Assembly: GCA_002633005.1 (NCBI GenBank)
Contig: NMRA01000032.1
Location: forward strand, 228,911-292,910
From: Phoronis australis
Lineage: Eukaryota; Phoronida; Phoronidae
DNA: 64,000 bases
Direction: 5' to 3'
Of this stretch, positions 63,258 to 64,000 are shown in pieces (within the stretch, counting starts at the first letter, position 1; every line of letters begins with the position of its first letter). The notes below the pieces were generated by a model. That model had not been told where the DNA came from. It did not search any database and saw only the letters and a program-made list of their open reading frames with translations. The translations under genes and the position numbers were made by a program.

Positions 63258-63368
63258 CTAGAAGATAAGCAGGTTGCAAGTACATAACCGAGCTAAGATA
63301 GTTAACAGTCAAGTGTATTGGACAATTCACATTCACCCTAGACATGCTTGAAACACCAACCAAATTGT

Positions 63369-63690
63369 ACAGTAAAAATTCTCCAATTTGGACAGTTCTA
63401 AAATTTTGGACACCAAAATTCGGACTGAAGTTGAATTTTTTGATTCAGAAGATTGAGACATTGGCAATTATGACGTGCTGTATATTTCTCAAATATAAGA
63501 CACTACATTTTGTATCAACAAAGTCTGAAAATAAACTTTGCAATTGATATATTGTAGAACATAGTCACCGATGTAACATTTTCACATGTCTCCAGAGTGT
63601 GTAACATTGCCATGAATGATCCCTAAATTTTGTAATTGACTGTAATTCTTGAATTTGGCCCATTTCTAAACTTTTGTACAAGTTCTAAAC
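63369..63690. repeat. Dispersed repeat, copy 2
   Basis: Counterpart of 34596-34925, same orientation. Lies in the partial intron at the right edge; no RYR exon was found between 63258 and 64000. Confidence 0.7.
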
Positions 63691-64000
63691 TGAAAAAAAA
63701 TAATAATAGTTTATCATTGACTCAAACTCTGTACACAGCTTAACTCAAATAAAAAATGTGAGGAATAGGGTGTCTTCAGCCATCCTTATCTAGTTTTCTC
63801 AACAGTACTCTCCTTGTAAAAACTCATAATAACCTATAGGTATAAATATTAGGAATAATACGTATGTTCCACTTGAAAAAAAAATTACTATTTCTAATTT
63901 TTTTCTTGTGCAATAAAAACATTTTAACATTTTTGAGAGCCGAGTCCCGTTAACCCTGTCTCAGTGATGATGATATTAACCCTGCCTACATAACCCACAT

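Overview
This window is eukaryotic genomic DNA from an animal. The coding signal is almost entirely small exons with GT..AG boundaries separated by AT-rich, repeat-laden introns. About 90% of the window (6214 to 63257, minus strand) is the 3' half of one ryanodine receptor gene (RYR, the intracellular Ca2+-release channel). I could place 47 exon positions, from the end of the third/fourth RyR-repeat region to the stop codon. They give roughly 6.56 kb of coding sequence (about 2,190 codons), in line with the C-terminal part of a ~5,000-residue channel. The gene continues 5' beyond the right edge. Exon phases match at every junction except one (between 16770 and 17355). A single RyR with canonical EF-hands and an arthropod-like C-terminal signature ([18 protein letters not shown]) argues for an invertebrate. 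Many MITE-like elements and strong heterozygosity fit a marine invertebrate with a large outbred population. I cannot name the species or phylum.

Layout: 1-2608 holds no convincing gene, only short ORF fragments. 2609-4970 (plus strand) is a three-exon gene for a small secreted protein with a signal peptide, a PAN/Apple-like domain and a C-type-lectin-like domain. 4971-6213 is the shared 3' side of two convergent genes. From 6214 rightwards lies RYR, read backwards: C-terminal zinc-binding domain and S6 (6.2-8.6 kb), S3-S5 (10-11.3 kb), S1-S2 with a luminal sequon-rich loop (14-16.3 kb), divergent region and auxiliary membrane segments (16.6-19.6 kb), EF-hand module (22.7-25.6 kb), core solenoid with Ca2+-site residues (26.8-32 kb), acidic linkers (36-37 kb), calmodulin-binding helix (38.5 kb), and helical solenoid exons up to the RyR-repeat domain (42.7-63.3 kb).

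The most interesting feature is in the EF-hand module. Three consecutive exons of exactly 80 bp (25505-25584, 24769-24848, 24596-24675) each encode an alternative version of the first EF-hand, all starting in phase 0 and ending in phase 2. Only inclusion of exactly one keeps the frame, which is the hallmark of mutually exclusive splicing. A second, decayed exon duplicate lies beside the exon at 36898-37065, so internal exon duplication has happened more than once here. Other notable points are a pore sequence missing two acidic residues found in vertebrate RyRs, and a 15-bp coding repeat that adds N-glycosylation sequons to the luminal S1-S2 loop.

Two segments of about 1 kb appear twice in tandem, each pair meeting at or beside a single N (20971 and 58612). 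These look like two haplotypes placed side by side in the assembly rather than true duplications. The introns carry several inverted-repeat DNA elements, including a 500-bp hAT-like element with a target-site duplication, foldbacks, a nested pair, a tRNA-like SINE head and minisatellites.
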